Source: Paeniglutamicibacter antarcticus_C
GTDB taxonomy: Bacteria > Actinomycetota > Actinomycetes > Actinomycetales > Micrococcaceae
Reading direction: 5' to 3'
Length of the DNA: 64,000 bases
NCBI RefSeq assembly: GCF_039544305.1
Contig: NZ_BAABLK010000022.1
Span: forward strand, 62,001 to 126,000
Shown: positions 34,577-43,720 of the stretch, one piece after another
How the letters are laid out: every line of letters starts with the position of its first letter
How positions within the stretch are numbered: the first letter of the stretch is position 1
The notes under the pieces: generated by a model
What the model saw: only the letters and a program-made list of their open reading frames with translations
What the model was told of the DNA's origin: nothing
Databases searched by the model: none
Position numbers and translations under genes: made by a program

Positions 34577-36991
34577 ATGAAGGATTCCTTGTACCTCCGA
34601 TACGCGTACAACGACCTGGTCCGGAACAAGGGCGTCAACATATCCCTGTTCGTCATGTTCATCATCAGTGCGTTCTTGATGTCCACCGGTGCGATGGTGA
34701 TGGAACGCTCGGTGGGTTCGGTCAACGCCCTGTTCGAGCAAGCCAAGCCACCGCACTTTCTGCAGATGCACAAGGGCAAGGCCGATGCCGAGGCGCTGGC
34801 CGAGTTCGCCGGGGAACACCCGGAGATCGATTCGTGGCTCATTGAGGACATGCTCGGATTCGACGGGGCGGCCGTCTCGTGGCAGCGACCTTCCACCGGT
34901 GGTGCCGGCGATTTTTCCTCCAGCCTGATCGACAACCTCTTTGTGGCACAGAACGAGGACTTCGACTTCCTCATTGACGGTGCCGGCACAATTCCCCGGC
35001 CCGCTGCGGGTGAGGTCTATGTTCCGGTGGGCTACCAACAGGGTTTCGGCCTGCAGATCGGTGACGAATTGGATATCCGCACGGATACCGGAAACCACCA
35101 GCTGGTGATTCGGGGTTTCGTCCGCGATTCCCAGATGGCTTCTTCGCTGTCCTCGGCCACCAGGTTCCTGGTGGCCGAGGAGGACTTCGAAGACCTGGCC
35201 GTTGCCGGCGGCGGGGAGGCCGAGATCATTCTCGAGTATCGACTCGCTGACAGTGCCTCGTCGGCACAGTTCCAGAAGACCTACGAGTCAGTGGACGCCC
35301 TGCCGAAGAACGGACAGGCGGTGACGTTCCAGATGATCCGGCTGATCAATGTCTTCAGCGACGGCTTGGTCGCCGTGGCCTTGGTCTTCGTCAGTGGGCT
35401 GTTGATGCTGATCGCCTTGTTGAACCTGCGTTTCGTGATTCGCGGGGCGTTGGAGGACGAGGTGAGGGAAATCGGTGTGATGAAGGCGATCGGCCTTCCC
35501 CATCGGAGCATCACCGGGCTCTACCTGGGTAAGTACACTGTCATGGCCCTGCTGGGCTGCATTGTTGGCGGGGCGTTGGGTGTGATTGCTACCGGACTGC
35601 TCACGCGCAGCGTGCAGGCAAACTACGCCCAGGCACCCGTGGGACCGGTGACGTTCCTGGTACCCGCGGCTGCGTTGCTGTTGGTCTTCACGATCGTCGT
35701 CGCGATGTGCCACGGTGTGCTGCGCGGGGTGAAAAAGATCGAGGTTGTCGGTGCGTTGGTGCACGGCAGCACCCTGAATGAAACGCAGACCGCCCGACGG
35801 GCGAAGACGCTGGCCCGGCGTGCGAAGCGCAGCGAGTCATCCTTGACCGGTCCCGGGAGCATGAACCATCGCCTGGCGCTGCTTGATCTACGGGCCGAAG
35901 CCGGCCAATGGGCCCTGATCCCCGTGGTCTTTGCCTTGGTGGCGATCTTGGTCATCCTGCCCACCAACCTGCTGACTACCTTCCAAAGCCCCCGATTTAT
36001 CACCTACATGGGAGCCCCGGAAAGCGACCTGCGCATCGATCTGCAATTCTCCTACGACATGGACGCCGCGCACCGGGGCATCCTCGCCGATTTGGAAGCC
36101 GACGAACGGATCACCGCGATACGCGACTTCGCCGAAGTCCTTTACCAAACACCGGGAGAAGAGGGGTGGGAGCGACTGCGGGTCACGGTCGGCGACTACT
36201 CCGGGGACACCGTGGCCTTCCTTGAAGGCCAGGGACCGAGGACGGGCGAGATTGCCCTATCGGTGATGAACGCGAACCAGTACAACCTGTCGATCGGTGA
36301 TGAGATGTCCATTCGAGGCGATACGGCGGATGGCACCAAGGCCGTCACGGTCAGCGGGATCTACCAAGACGTCACCAGCGGCGGGTACACCGGCAAGATG
36401 CCGGGTGGGGGTGATAGCAAGGACGCCCTGGGATTCGTGATGTATGCCGACACCGCCAAGGACCTGGACCCGGGAACCCTGGCGCGCGAATACAACCAGA
36501 GCCACACCTCGGCCACCGTGATCCCGATGCGCGAGTACATGGCGCAAACACTGGCCTACGTCACCGAAGCGTTTCACAGTGCGGCCATCCTGGCGTACAT
36601 TTTTGGGCTCGGCGTTGCTTTGTTGATCACGGTCCTGTTCCTGAAGCTGCGCCTCACCAAGGACAAATCCAAGATGGGTGTGCTCAGCGCCATCGGATTC
36701 TCCTCGCGTGAGCTCGCTGGCCAGGTCAAGCTCAAGATCCTGCTCACCGTCGTGGCCGGTACGCTCATCGGTGTTGTCGTGGCCGCGACGGCAGGAGACG
36801 CACTCGTCGGTGCCGCGATCTCCCAAGCGGGACTCGGGATTTCGTCCTTGCACTTCATCCCCGTGCCGTGGCTGGTCTACCTCATCTACCCGTTGAGCCT
36901 GATCTCTGCGGGATACCTCGGAGCCGTGGCGCTGACCTCACGATTGCACGCCGCAGACAAGAGCTCATGGCTCAAGGGATCACAGGAGTAA
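34577..36991 (+). CDS. ABC transporter permease with two FtsX domains (MacB/BceB-like exporter)
   Basis: An 804-residue membrane protein with the plan helix, large extracytoplasmic domain (about 45-260), three helices forming FtsX domain 1 (about 265-395), linker, helix, second extracytoplasmic domain (about 450-655), and FtsX domain 2 (about 660-790). FtsX signatures are visible: LLNLRFVIRGALEDEVREIGVMKAIGLPHRSI in domain 1 and LKLRLTKDKSKMGVLSAIGFSS in domain 2. Such permeases with a LolD-type ATPase export or sense antimicrobial peptides, lipoproteins or lipids rather than import. GGGGGA stands 6 bases before the ATG. The ATPase gene follows after 2 bases. No sensor kinase/response regulator pair is adjacent. 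Confidence 0.9.
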   Translation: MKDSLYLRYAYNDLVRNKGVNISLFVMFIISAFLMSTGAMVMERSVGSVNALFEQAKPPHFLQMHKGKADAEALAEFAGEHPEIDSWLIEDMLGFDGAAVSWQRPSTGGAGDFSSSLIDNLFVAQNEDFDFLIDGAGTIPRPAAGEVYVPVGYQQGFGLQIGDELDIRTDTGNHQLVIRGFVRDSQMASSLSSATRFLVAEEDFEDLAVAGGGEAEIILEYRLADSASSAQFQKTYESVDALPKNGQAVTFQMIRLINVFSDGLVAVALVFVSGLLMLIALLNLRFVIRGALEDEVREIGVMKAIGLPHRSITGLYLGKYTVMALLGCIVGGALGVIATGLLTRSVQANYAQAPVGPVTFLVPAAALLLVFTIVVAMCHGVLRGVKKIEVVGALVHGSTLNETQTARRAKTLARRAKRSESSLTGPGSMNHRLALLDLRAEAGQWALIPVVFALVAILVILPTNLLTTFQSPRFITYMGAPESDLRIDLQFSYDMDAAHRGILADLEADERITAIRDFAEVLYQTPGEEGWERLRVTVGDYSGDTVAFLEGQGPRTGEIALSVMNANQYNLSIGDEMSIRGDTADGTKAVTVSGIYQDVTSGGYTGKMPGGGDSKDALGFVMYADTAKDLDPGTLAREYNQSHTSATVIPMREYMAQTLAYVTEAFHSAAILAYIFGLGVALLITVLFLKLRLTKDKSKMGVLSAIGFSSRELAGQVKLKILLTVVAGTLIGVVVAATAGDALVGAAISQAGLGISSLHFIPVPWLVYLIYPLSLISAGYLGAVALTSRLHAADKSSWLKGSQE

Positions 36992-36993
36992 GC

Positions 36994-37764
36994 ATGGAAA
37001 CGACCGCGACCGCGACACTTGAGTGCCGGAACCTCACCAAGACGTTTTATTCAACGGATCCACCGGCCCAGGTGCTCAACGGGATCGATCTGAAGGTGGA
37101 AGCCGGCGAATTCCTCGTCGTCATGGGGGCCTCGGGCTCCGGGAAGTCGACCCTGCTCTACAGCATCAGCGGCATGGATCGACCCACCAGCGGATCCGTC
37201 CTGCTCCAGGGGCGCGACCTGACCTCGCTGAACGATACGCAGATGAGCCAGGTCCGGCTGACGCAGATGGGCTTCATCTTCCAGCGGAGCCATTTCCTGG
37301 GGAACCTGAACATCCGCGACAACATCCTGTTGCCGGCGCTGAAGGCATCGCCGCACGATCGGGAAGCGGCCATCGCTCGGGTTGATTCGTTGATGGGGCG
37401 ATTCGGCATCACCGCTATCAAGCGGCACGGAATCACCGAGGCCTCCGGCGGCCAGTTGCAGCGCGCCTCCATCAGCCGGGCCCTGGCCTCGGAGCCGGCA
37501 ATTCTCTTTGCCGACGAACCCACCGGTGCCTTGAACAGCAGCATGTCGAAAGAGGTCATGGACGCTTTGAGCGATGTGCATGCCGGTGGAAGGACAATCG
37601 TGATGGTGACGCACGATCCTGGATGTGCGGCTCGCGGAGACCGGGTCATCTACTTGCGCGATGGGCTGCTGGTCGATTCGCGCCACCTCGGGACATGGAG
37701 CCAAGACCAAGCGACCCAGCGCGAGGACGAGCTGTCGGACTGGCTGAGGAACCTCGGGTTTTAG
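36994..37764 (+). CDS. ABC transporter ATP-binding protein (LolD/MacB-type)
   Basis: A 256-residue ATPase partner of the FtsX-type permease. Walker A GASGSGKST is at about residues 45-53, the Q-loop in GFIFQRSHFLGNLNIRDN, the signature EASGGQLQRASISRAL replaces the canonical LSGGQ by ASGGQ (about 148-163), Walker B ILFADEPTGALN near 170, and the H-loop in VMVTHDPGCAARGDRVIYLRDG. The pattern is that of the MacB/LolD/BceA subgroup. The ATG at 36994-36996 has an AGGAG site 4-8 bases upstream and begins 2 bases after the permease stop. Its stop faces the LysR gene stop 24 bases away. Confidence 0.92.
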   Translation: METTATATLECRNLTKTFYSTDPPAQVLNGIDLKVEAGEFLVVMGASGSGKSTLLYSISGMDRPTSGSVLLQGRDLTSLNDTQMSQVRLTQMGFIFQRSHFLGNLNIRDNILLPALKASPHDREAAIARVDSLMGRFGITAIKRHGITEASGGQLQRASISRALASEPAILFADEPTGALNSSMSKEVMDALSDVHAGGRTIVMVTHDPGCAARGDRVIYLRDGLLVDSRHLGTWSQDQATQREDELSDWLRNLGF

Positions 37765-37788
37765 GATGGCGGGTCCAACGAGATACCG

Positions 37789-38730
37789 CTACGGGGCCCG
37801 AGTGATCAGCCCGTTTGTCGTGTTGCCGGTGGAGGAGAACACCTCGGCCGTGGAGATGATCAGTTCCTGCATCGCTTTGGCGGCACGTGTCAGGGCGACG
37901 TCCCTGCGGTGCGCGAGGCTGATCGTGCGCTCGAGCCCTGGATCGATAAGGCGGACCGAACGCAGGCCGGGTCGATCCACCAGGACCATTGCCGGCACCA
38001 CGGCAACACCAAGCCCGCGTTCCACACAACGCAACACGGCATCCATTTCAGCTCCCTCGAGCACCACTTTCGGCCTTAGGCCCGCGTCGTTGAAGGCCTG
38101 CATGGTTGCTGCCCGCAGGTCATAGCTTTCGTGGAAGGTGATCTGCGGCAGGGCAGCCAGTTCCACCAGAGTCAACGGCCGGTCGCTTCCGAGCAGTGAT
38201 CCGTGGGTTGCGGAGATGACAACCAGCTCCTCGACAAGCAAGGGGAGTCGAGACAAGCTTGTCGAGGGCCCCGTCAGCTCTTCCGAGGTGGTGATCAGCG
38301 CCAAATCGAGTGTGCCGCCGGCGAGATCCTTGAGCAGCCCGCGGGAGCCTCGTTCGCTCAGATGCAGTTCTATGCCCGGATACTGCCCGTGAAATGCGGT
38401 CAGCACCTCCGCAACGATGCTGATGCACAGCGTCGGTGTGGCTCCGAGCCTCACCCGGCCCGTGGAAAGCCCGGCCAGCTCCTGCATTTCGTGGCGAACC
38501 GTTTCTGCATCGGCCAGCATCCGTCCGGCTAGGGGGAGAAGTGCTTCCCCGGCATCGGTCAATGTGATGTTGCCCCGGGCCCGGTTAAAAAGCGTGGCAC
38601 CGAGGTCTGCTTCCAAGGTTGAGATCTGTCTGCTCAGGGAGGGTTGGGCCAAGTGAAGATAGGCGGCAGCACGGGTGAAATGGCCAATACGGGCAACTTC
38701 GACGAAACTTTGAAGCTGTTCAAGATTCAT
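37789..38730 (-). CDS. LysR-family transcriptional regulator
   Basis: A 313-residue regulator. The N-terminal winged HTH is canonical: LEQLQSFVEVARIGHFTRAA, LHLAQPSLSRQISTLEADLGATLFNR (residues about 3-55). The remainder is the periplasmic-binding-protein-like effector domain beginning at RVRLGATPTLCISIVAEVL. It is divergent from the SdhA/FrdA-like flavoprotein gene with a 77-base gap, so autoregulation and control of the flavoprotein gene are expected. The ATG at 38728-38730 is preferred because LysR proteins begin with MNLxQL; the in-frame upstream start adds nine residues. The effector cannot be deduced. Confidence 0.93.
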   Translation of the reverse strand: MNLEQLQSFVEVARIGHFTRAAAYLHLAQPSLSRQISTLEADLGATLFNRARGNITLTDAGEALLPLAGRMLADAETVRHEMQELAGLSTGRVRLGATPTLCISIVAEVLTAFHGQYPGIELHLSERGSRGLLKDLAGGTLDLALITTSEELTGPSTSLSRLPLLVEELVVISATHGSLLGSDRPLTLVELAALPQITFHESYDLRAATMQAFNDAGLRPKVVLEGAEMDAVLRCVERGLGVAVVPAMVLVDRPGLRSVRLIDPGLERTISLAHRRDVALTRAAKAMQELIISTAEVFSSTGNTTNGLITRAP

Positions 38731-38737
38731 GTCAATA

Positions 38738-38749
38738 GCATATGCGCAT
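38738..38749. promoter_or_regulatory. overlapping palindromes between LysR and flavoprotein genes, candidate LysR site
   Basis: GCATATGC (38738-38745) and ATGCGCAT (38742-38749) are overlapping perfect 8-bp palindromes directly upstream of the LysR start. A further ATT-N9-AAT dyad (38766-38780), which fits the T-N11-A shape of LysR sites, lies 28 bases before the flavoprotein ATG. Confidence 0.35.
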
Positions 38750-38807
38750 GGAGACAAGCGTAAAGATTCATTGGACTAATCGTGGCGTTATTCCTAGCGT
38801 TGAAACC

Positions 38808-40547
38808 ATGAGCCAAACGAAAGCCAATGAACAACAGATTTCCACTACCGTCCTGGTTATCGGTACCGGGGGATCGGGCCTGCGGGCTGCGATTGAGCTG
38901 GCGGAGATGGGTGTGGACGTCCTTGCGCTGGGCAAGCGCGGGCGAAACGACGCGCACACCTCGCTTGCTGCCGGTGGCATCAATGCTGCGCTGGGCACCA
39001 TGGACGAAGACGACACCTGGCAGCAACACGCTGCTGACACCATCAAGGAAAGTTACTACCTGGCGAACCCGCATACGGTGGAAATCGTTGCGAGGGGAGC
39101 TGCCCAGGGAATACAGGACCTAGAACGATACGGGATGGGATTCGCCCGCGAAGACGACGGCCGCATCTCGCAGCGCTTTTTTGGCGCACACACCTTCCGC
39201 CGGACCGCCTTTGCCGGCGACTACACCGGACTGGAAATCCAGCGCAGCCTGGTGCGGCGTGCCGAGCAGCTGCATATCCCGATCCTGGACTCGGTCTACG
39301 TCACCCGGCTGCTGGTACGCGACAACCAGGTCTTCGGCGCCTATGGCTTCGACATCAACACCGGCAAGCGCTACCGCATCCATGCGGACTCGGTCATTCT
39401 TGCCGCAGGTGGCCACACCCGCATCTGGCGCCGGACCTCATCGCGCCGCGACGAAAACACCGGGGACGCCTTCCGCCTGGCGGTGGATGCGGGTGCCCGG
39501 CTGCGTGATCCTGAACTTGTGCAGTTCCACCCCTCGGGAATCATCGAACCGGAAAACGCCGCAGGGACCCTGATCTCTGAGGCGGCACGCGGGGAAGGCG
39601 GTATCTTGCGCAACTCGTTGGGGGAGCGCTTCATGGAACGTTACGACCCGGTGCGCAAGGAACTCTCAACCAGGGACCGGGTGGCACTTGCCGCCTACAC
39701 GGAGATCAAGGAAGGACGCGGCACCAAGAACGGCGGGGTCTGGCTCGACGTGTCCCACCTGCCACGAAAAACCATCATGGAGCGTCTGCCAAGGGTCTAC
39801 CAAACCATGCTCGAGGTGCAGATGCTTGACATCACGGCAGAGCCGATCGAGATCGCGCCCACCGCGCATTACTCAATGGGCGGGGTCTGGGTCCGGCCCG
39901 AAGACCACAGCACCGATGTCGAGGGACTCTACGCCATTGGTGAGGCCTCCAGCGGTCTTCACGGTGCCAACCGATTGGGCGGCAACTCATTGATCGAGCT
40001 GCTGGTCTTCGGACGTATCGTGGCACGCGCGGCAGCCAAGTACTCCGCCTCGCTCGATTCCCAGCCGCGCTCGGCCGAAGCCCTGGCGCTTGCGCGGGCC
40101 GAGATCGAAGACCTGCTGGAGGCCGATGGCCAGGAAAACGTGCGGGAGCTCCAACGTGCCATACGCAACATGATGACGGAGCACGCCGGTGTCGTGCGGG
40201 ACGAGGAGAGCTTGCTGACCGGCTTGGCCAAGCTCAAGAACATCGAGGCACGCATGGACAACGTCGGGATCCACCCGGATATCGCTGGCTACCATGACCT
40301 GGCCCATGCGTTTGACCTAAAGGGATCTGCCCTGGCTGCCCGGGCAACCCTGGAGGCGGCAATCGAACGCAGGGAGACCCGGGGTTGCCACAACCGCAGC
40401 GACTACCCCCAGATGGATCCTGCCTTGCAGGTCAACCTCGTGTGGTCTCCAACGGCCGGTGTGATCCGCGAGGAGATCCCGGAGATCCCGGTGGAGATCT
40501 CTGAGCTGATCAAGGAGATTTCCACCGCGGGCAAGTTGCTGGAGTAA
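38808..40547 (+). CDS. SdhA/FrdA-like FAD-dependent oxidoreductase (fumarate reductase/L-aspartate oxidase family)
   Basis: A 579-residue flavoprotein. FAD binding: VLVIGTGGSGLRAAIELAEMG (GxGxxG at 19-24). The SdhA-type segment DAHTSLAAGGINAALGTMDEDD (His50 is in the position of the histidine that carries covalent FAD in SdhA) follows. Active-site blocks: SEAARGEGGILRN, RKELSTRDRV, TAHYSMGGVWV, and LHGANRLGGNSLIELLVFGR. This set suits a succinate dehydrogenase/fumarate reductase flavoprotein, or the related L-aspartate oxidase. No iron-sulfur or membrane anchor subunit is encoded alongside, which distinguishes it from a complete SDH operon. It is divergent from a LysR gene and convergent with the lactate operon. 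The ATG at 38808 lacks a good ribosome site; an earlier in-frame ATG at 38742 is unlikely because it overlaps the regulatory dyads. Confidence 0.85.
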   Translation: MSQTKANEQQISTTVLVIGTGGSGLRAAIELAEMGVDVLALGKRGRNDAHTSLAAGGINAALGTMDEDDTWQQHAADTIKESYYLANPHTVEIVARGAAQGIQDLERYGMGFAREDDGRISQRFFGAHTFRRTAFAGDYTGLEIQRSLVRRAEQLHIPILDSVYVTRLLVRDNQVFGAYGFDINTGKRYRIHADSVILAAGGHTRIWRRTSSRRDENTGDAFRLAVDAGARLRDPELVQFHPSGIIEPENAAGTLISEAARGEGGILRNSLGERFMERYDPVRKELSTRDRVALAAYTEIKEGRGTKNGGVWLDVSHLPRKTIMERLPRVYQTMLEVQMLDITAEPIEIAPTAHYSMGGVWVRPEDHSTDVEGLYAIGEASSGLHGANRLGGNSLIELLVFGRIVARAAAKYSASLDSQPRSAEALALARAEIEDLLEADGQENVRELQRAIRNMMTEHAGVVRDEESLLTGLAKLKNIEARMDNVGIHPDIAGYHDLAHAFDLKGSALAARATLEAAIERRETRGCHNRSDYPQMDPALQVNLVWSPTAGVIREEIPEIPVEISELIKEISTAGKLLE

Positions 40548-40568
40548 ACGGACCGAGCGGTATATGAC

Positions 40569-40600
40569 TGTGACCCGACGGGATCTCCAGCCGGGTCACA
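40569..40600. terminator. hairpin between convergent flavoprotein and lutC genes
   Basis: TGTGACCCG (40569-40577) and CGGGTCACA (40592-40600) form a perfect 9-bp stem, with a short outer GGTAT/ATACC pairing. It lies between the stops of convergent genes and could act in both directions. No T-tract. Confidence 0.5.
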
Positions 40601-40627
40601 TACCATGGTTGCCCTTCACCGGCGGGG

Positions 40628-41266
40628 CTAGAGTCCCTTGACGATGATGACGTCCAGCTGGCGTGGGCCGTGCACGCCCTCGACGCGTTCAAGCTCGATG
40701 TCGCTGGTGGCGCTCGGTCCGGAGATCCAGGTCAGCGGTCGGGTGATATCCATCCTGGGCAGCGCCTCGGGCAGCAGCTGGACGATGCTGGAGACCGGAA
40801 CCACGCACAAGTGATGGTCCGGCACCAGCGAAATGGCGCGGCGGCCCTGGTCCGGTGTCCCGTCAAGCACGATGGTGCCCGACTCGGCAATCGAGACCGC
40901 CGAGGAGGTCAGCACGGCGCTGGTGCCATCGAGTTCCGGAACGCCCAACACCGAACCCGGCGCATCGATGCGGCGGCGCGTATCCTCGCGCAAGGCATCG
41001 GTGTCCAGCCAGGTCTGGTCGATTCCATGGGGAACAACGTAGCTGGTGGCGTCCTTGAGCCGTTCGGCGATCGTTGCCGGTAGGTCCTGGGTTGCGACAA
41101 CGTCCACGTGTGCCTTGTAGTCCTCGAGCCTGTCCACCAGCAGGTCGATGAGCTCGGCCTCTGGCATCTCAGAGGTCATCCGGTACTTCCGGGGGACGGG
41201 CTCCGTGATCGGCGCGTCATGCAGTGCGGAGGTGATGCGGGAGAGGATTTCTTCCTTGGCGTTCAT
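40628..41266 (-). CDS. lutC: lactate utilization protein C
   Basis: A 212-residue LUD-domain protein, the third subunit of the LutABC L-lactate dehydrogenase that oxidises L-lactate to pyruvate. Features: MNAKEEILSRITSAL at the N-terminus, TSYVVPHGIDQTWL, DGTSAVLTSSAVSIAESGTIVLDG (about 118-141, the most conserved LUD segment), LVPDHHLCVVP and ISGPSATSDIELERVEGVHGPR at the end. The ATG at 41264-41266 lies 4 bases from the lutB stop, so lutB and lutC are translationally linked; a longer frame upstream is a shadow of lutB. Cofactor is uncertain (LutC has no visible iron-sulfur motif). Confidence 0.94.
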   Translation of the reverse strand: MNAKEEILSRITSALHDAPITEPVPRKYRMTSEMPEAELIDLLVDRLEDYKAHVDVVATQDLPATIAERLKDATSYVVPHGIDQTWLDTDALREDTRRRIDAPGSVLGVPELDGTSAVLTSSAVSIAESGTIVLDGTPDQGRRAISLVPDHHLCVVPVSSIVQLLPEALPRMDITRPLTWISGPSATSDIELERVEGVHGPRQLDVIIVKGL

Positions 41267-41270
41267 CTGC

Positions 41271-42776
41271 TTAGTTCTCCTGCTCGTTGCTTGCGGCCGC
41301 CGGCTCGTGGTCCTTCTTCCACCAGTCCCTGAAGGACTTCGACGGCGGGGCCGGAATGTCGCGGGACTGTGTCCACCCGGCGGCGATGCCCGGAAGGCGC
41401 TTGATCTTCTTGTCGCGCCCGGCAGCCAGCTTGCCCAGCGGCAGGCCCTTTTCCAGAAGGGCAAGGTGCTTGCCGGAGGAGAACGCCCACTGGGAGCCCT
41501 TCATCATCAAATCCATCTGCGTCGGCAGCTTCTTCTCGCCGCGCTTGGAATCGACATCCTCACCGCGCAGGTGCACCAGGATCTCGGGGATGTTGATCTT
41601 CACCGGGCAGGCGTCGTAACAGGCGCCGCACAGCGACGAGGCGTAGGGCAACGAACTGTTTTCCTCGCTCGTGATGCCGGTGAGCAGCGGGGTGAGGATG
41701 GCGCCGATGGGGCCCGGGTAGGTCGAACCATAGGCGTGGCCGCCGGTTCGCTCGTATACCGGGCACACGTTCATGCACGCGGAGCAGCGGATGCAGTTCA
41801 ACGCGGTGCGTCCATACTTGTCGGCCAGGGCCGCGGTGCGGCCGTTGTCCATGAGCACCAGGTGCACGTTCTGCGGTCCGTCGCCCTCGGTGACCCCGGT
41901 CCACAGCGAGGTGTAGGGGTTCATGCGCTCCCCGGTGGAGGAACGCGGCAACAACTGCATGAAGACCTCGAGGTCCTCCTTGGCCGGAAGCAGCTTCTCG
42001 ATGCCCATGACGGTGATCAGGGTTTCGGGCAGGGTCAGGCACATGCGGCCGTTGCCCTCGGACTCCACGACGGCGAGGGTGCCGGAGTCGGCCAGGGCGA
42101 AGTTGGCGCCGGAGATGGCGACCTTGGCGCAGAGGAACTTGCGGCGCAGGTGTTCTCGGGCGGCCATGGCCAGCATGCGGGGTTCGTTGGTGAGCTCCGG
42201 GTCCACGTTCGGCATCTCCGCCAGGAAGATGTCGCGCACCTCGGTGCGGTTCTTGTGGATGGCCGGGACCAGGATGTGGCTGGGCTTGTCGTGGCCCAGC
42301 TGGATGATGAGCTCGGCAAGGTCGGTCTCGAAGGCAGAGATGCCTTCCTGCTCGAGGTAGTCGTTGAGCCCGATTTCCTCGGTGGCCATGGACTTGACCT
42401 TGACGACCTCGGTAGTGTCCTGTTCCTTGACCAGATCCGTGACGATCCTGTTGGCCTCACCGGCATCGCGGGCCCAGTGGATCACCCCGCCGCGTGCGGT
42501 GAAATTCTTTTCGAACTCCTCCAGCAGAGCCGGAAGGTTGGCCATGACATGGTTCTTGGTGGCCGCCCCTGCATCGCGCAGTTCCTCCCAGTCGGGAAGT
42601 TCCCCAACGACCTTCAGGCGCTTGTCCCGGATGGTGTGGGTGGCATGGCGCAGGTTGGCGCGCATCTGGGTGTTGCCCAGTTCGCGGTGGGCCGCGGCCG
42701 GGAATGGCTCCTCGATGTGGAGGTTGCCGTCCCCGAAGACCGGGAGGCTTGGCATTCCCACGAAAACGCTGCTCAT
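41271..42776 (-). CDS. lutB: lactate utilization iron-sulfur protein B
   Basis: A 501-residue protein with an N-terminal LUD domain and a C-terminal ferredoxin-like domain. Two 4Fe-4S cluster motifs are plain: CIRCSACMNVCP (328-339) and CGACYDACP (383-391). The LUD part contains ISGANFALADSGTLAVVESEGNGRMCLTLP (about 221-250). It is the electron-transferring core of the LutABC complex, which hands electrons from lactate to the respiratory chain. A DUF3390-like C-terminal extension (GSQWAFSSGKHLALLEKG) is present as in Bacillus LutB. The ATG overlaps the lutA stop as ATGA. Confidence 0.95.
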   Translation of the reverse strand: MSSVFVGMPSLPVFGDGNLHIEEPFPAAAHRELGNTQMRANLRHATHTIRDKRLKVVGELPDWEELRDAGAATKNHVMANLPALLEEFEKNFTARGGVIHWARDAGEANRIVTDLVKEQDTTEVVKVKSMATEEIGLNDYLEQEGISAFETDLAELIIQLGHDKPSHILVPAIHKNRTEVRDIFLAEMPNVDPELTNEPRMLAMAAREHLRRKFLCAKVAISGANFALADSGTLAVVESEGNGRMCLTLPETLITVMGIEKLLPAKEDLEVFMQLLPRSSTGERMNPYTSLWTGVTEGDGPQNVHLVLMDNGRTAALADKYGRTALNCIRCSACMNVCPVYERTGGHAYGSTYPGPIGAILTPLLTGITSEENSSLPYASSLCGACYDACPVKINIPEILVHLRGEDVDSKRGEKKLPTQMDLMMKGSQWAFSSGKHLALLEKGLPLGKLAAGRDKKIKRLPGIAAGWTQSRDIPAPPSKSFRDWWKKDHEPAAASNEQEN

Positions 42777-43573
42777 CGCGTGCCCGCCTTTCCGACAAGG
42801 ACCTCGCCGGTCACGGAGACCGGCTCATCGATGGTGCTGGCCAGGATCTCGGCAAAGTGAAGCGTGGTGGTCTCCGACTTGGTGCGCGAAAGCCCCCCGC
42901 CGATGTGCATGAGGCAGGACGCATCCCCGCCGGAACACAAGGTGGCTCCGGTGGACTCGATGTTTTCGGCCTTGTCCTCGAGCATTGCCGAGGAGACGTC
43001 GGCGTTCTTCATGGAGAAGGTTCCGCCGAAGCCACAGCACTGGTCGGCCTCGGGCAGACCCGCGACTCCTATGCCACTAACACTCTTGAGCAGATCAAGC
43101 TGGCGGTCCCCGAGCTTCAGCGAGCGCATGCCATGGCAGGAGGGGTGGTAGGTGATTTGGTGCGGGAAGTAGGAGCCGAGTTGTTCCGCGGCGTTGGTGA
43201 TTCCCAGGACGTCGACCAGCAGTTGGGAGAGTTCGTAGGTCTTGGCGCCCACGGCCTCGGCGCGTGCCTTCAGGCCGGCGTCGCCGCAGCGTTCGGCCAG
43301 TATCGGGTGTTGGTGCTTGACCGAGGCCACGCAGGAGCCCGACGGGGCCACTGCAACATCGTAGGTTTCCGCTTCGAAGGCGTTGACATGGTTGACGACC
43401 ACGGGGAGGGCTTCATCCATGTAGCCGGAGTTGATGTGCATCTGGCCGCAGCATGCCTGGCCGGTGGGGAAAATGACCTCGTGGCCCAGGCGTTCAAGGA
43501 TCTTGACGGTGGCACGCGCGGTTTGCGGATACATGGCATCAACAATGCAGGTGGCGAAAAGTGCGATTTTCAT
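42773..43573 (-). CDS. lutA: lactate utilization protein A (CCG-domain iron-sulfur oxidoreductase)
   Basis: A 266-residue protein with two cysteine-rich CCG domains, each ending in Cys-Cys-Gly: TGQACCGQMHINSGYMDEA (near residue 40) and EADQCCGFGGTFSMKNADVS (near 185), with the preceding cysteines in ATCIVDAMYP and YHPSCHGMRSL. These bind an unusual iron-sulfur cluster and pair with LutB. The gene is first in the leftward lutABC operon; its upstream region has three GntR-type operator copies. The start ATG at 43571-43573 gives the canonical N-terminus MKIALFATC. Confidence 0.95.
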   Translation of the reverse strand: MKIALFATCIVDAMYPQTARATVKILERLGHEVIFPTGQACCGQMHINSGYMDEALPVVVNHVNAFEAETYDVAVAPSGSCVASVKHQHPILAERCGDAGLKARAEAVGAKTYELSQLLVDVLGITNAAEQLGSYFPHQITYHPSCHGMRSLKLGDRQLDLLKSVSGIGVAGLPEADQCCGFGGTFSMKNADVSSAMLEDKAENIESTGATLCSGGDASCLMHIGGGLSRTKSETTTLHFAEILASTIDEPVSVTGEVLVGKAGTR

Positions 43574-43612
43574 TCAGCGGCCCTTCCGGCGTGCTCTGCC
43601 GAGGTATTGGTG

Positions 43613-43623
43613 TGGTCTGACCA
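43613..43623. promoter_or_regulatory. GntR/FadR-type operator, copy 1 (lutA side)
   Basis: TGGTCTGACCA, a perfect palindrome around a central base that fits the TGGT-N3-ACCA half-site pattern of FadR-family GntR regulators. It begins 40 bases upstream of the lutA start, where a bound repressor could block lutABC transcription. Confidence 0.75.
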
Positions 43624-43710
43624 TACTAGGTCGTGATGGGGCCCACGTCTACTTGCCGGCCGCGATCGCGGGTTCTGTGATCCCACTCACCGAGCGGCTC
43701 TCGTTTGGGT

Positions 43711-43716
43711 TATGCT
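43711..43716 (+). promoter_or_regulatory. candidate -10 box of the lactate permease promoter
   Basis: TATGCT lies 5 bases before operator copy 2 and about 97 bases before the permease start. A convincing -35 box is not visible, so this rests on the hexamer and its position relative to the operators. Confidence 0.4.
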
Positions 43717-43720
43717 TTCG

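Noticed and set aside
34516..34845. ATG with a good AGGAG site in front of the FtsX-type permease, considered as a leader peptide
   Set aside because: The frame does not stop near the permease start but runs 270 bases into it in another frame, with no conserved features, so it is not a translational coupler.
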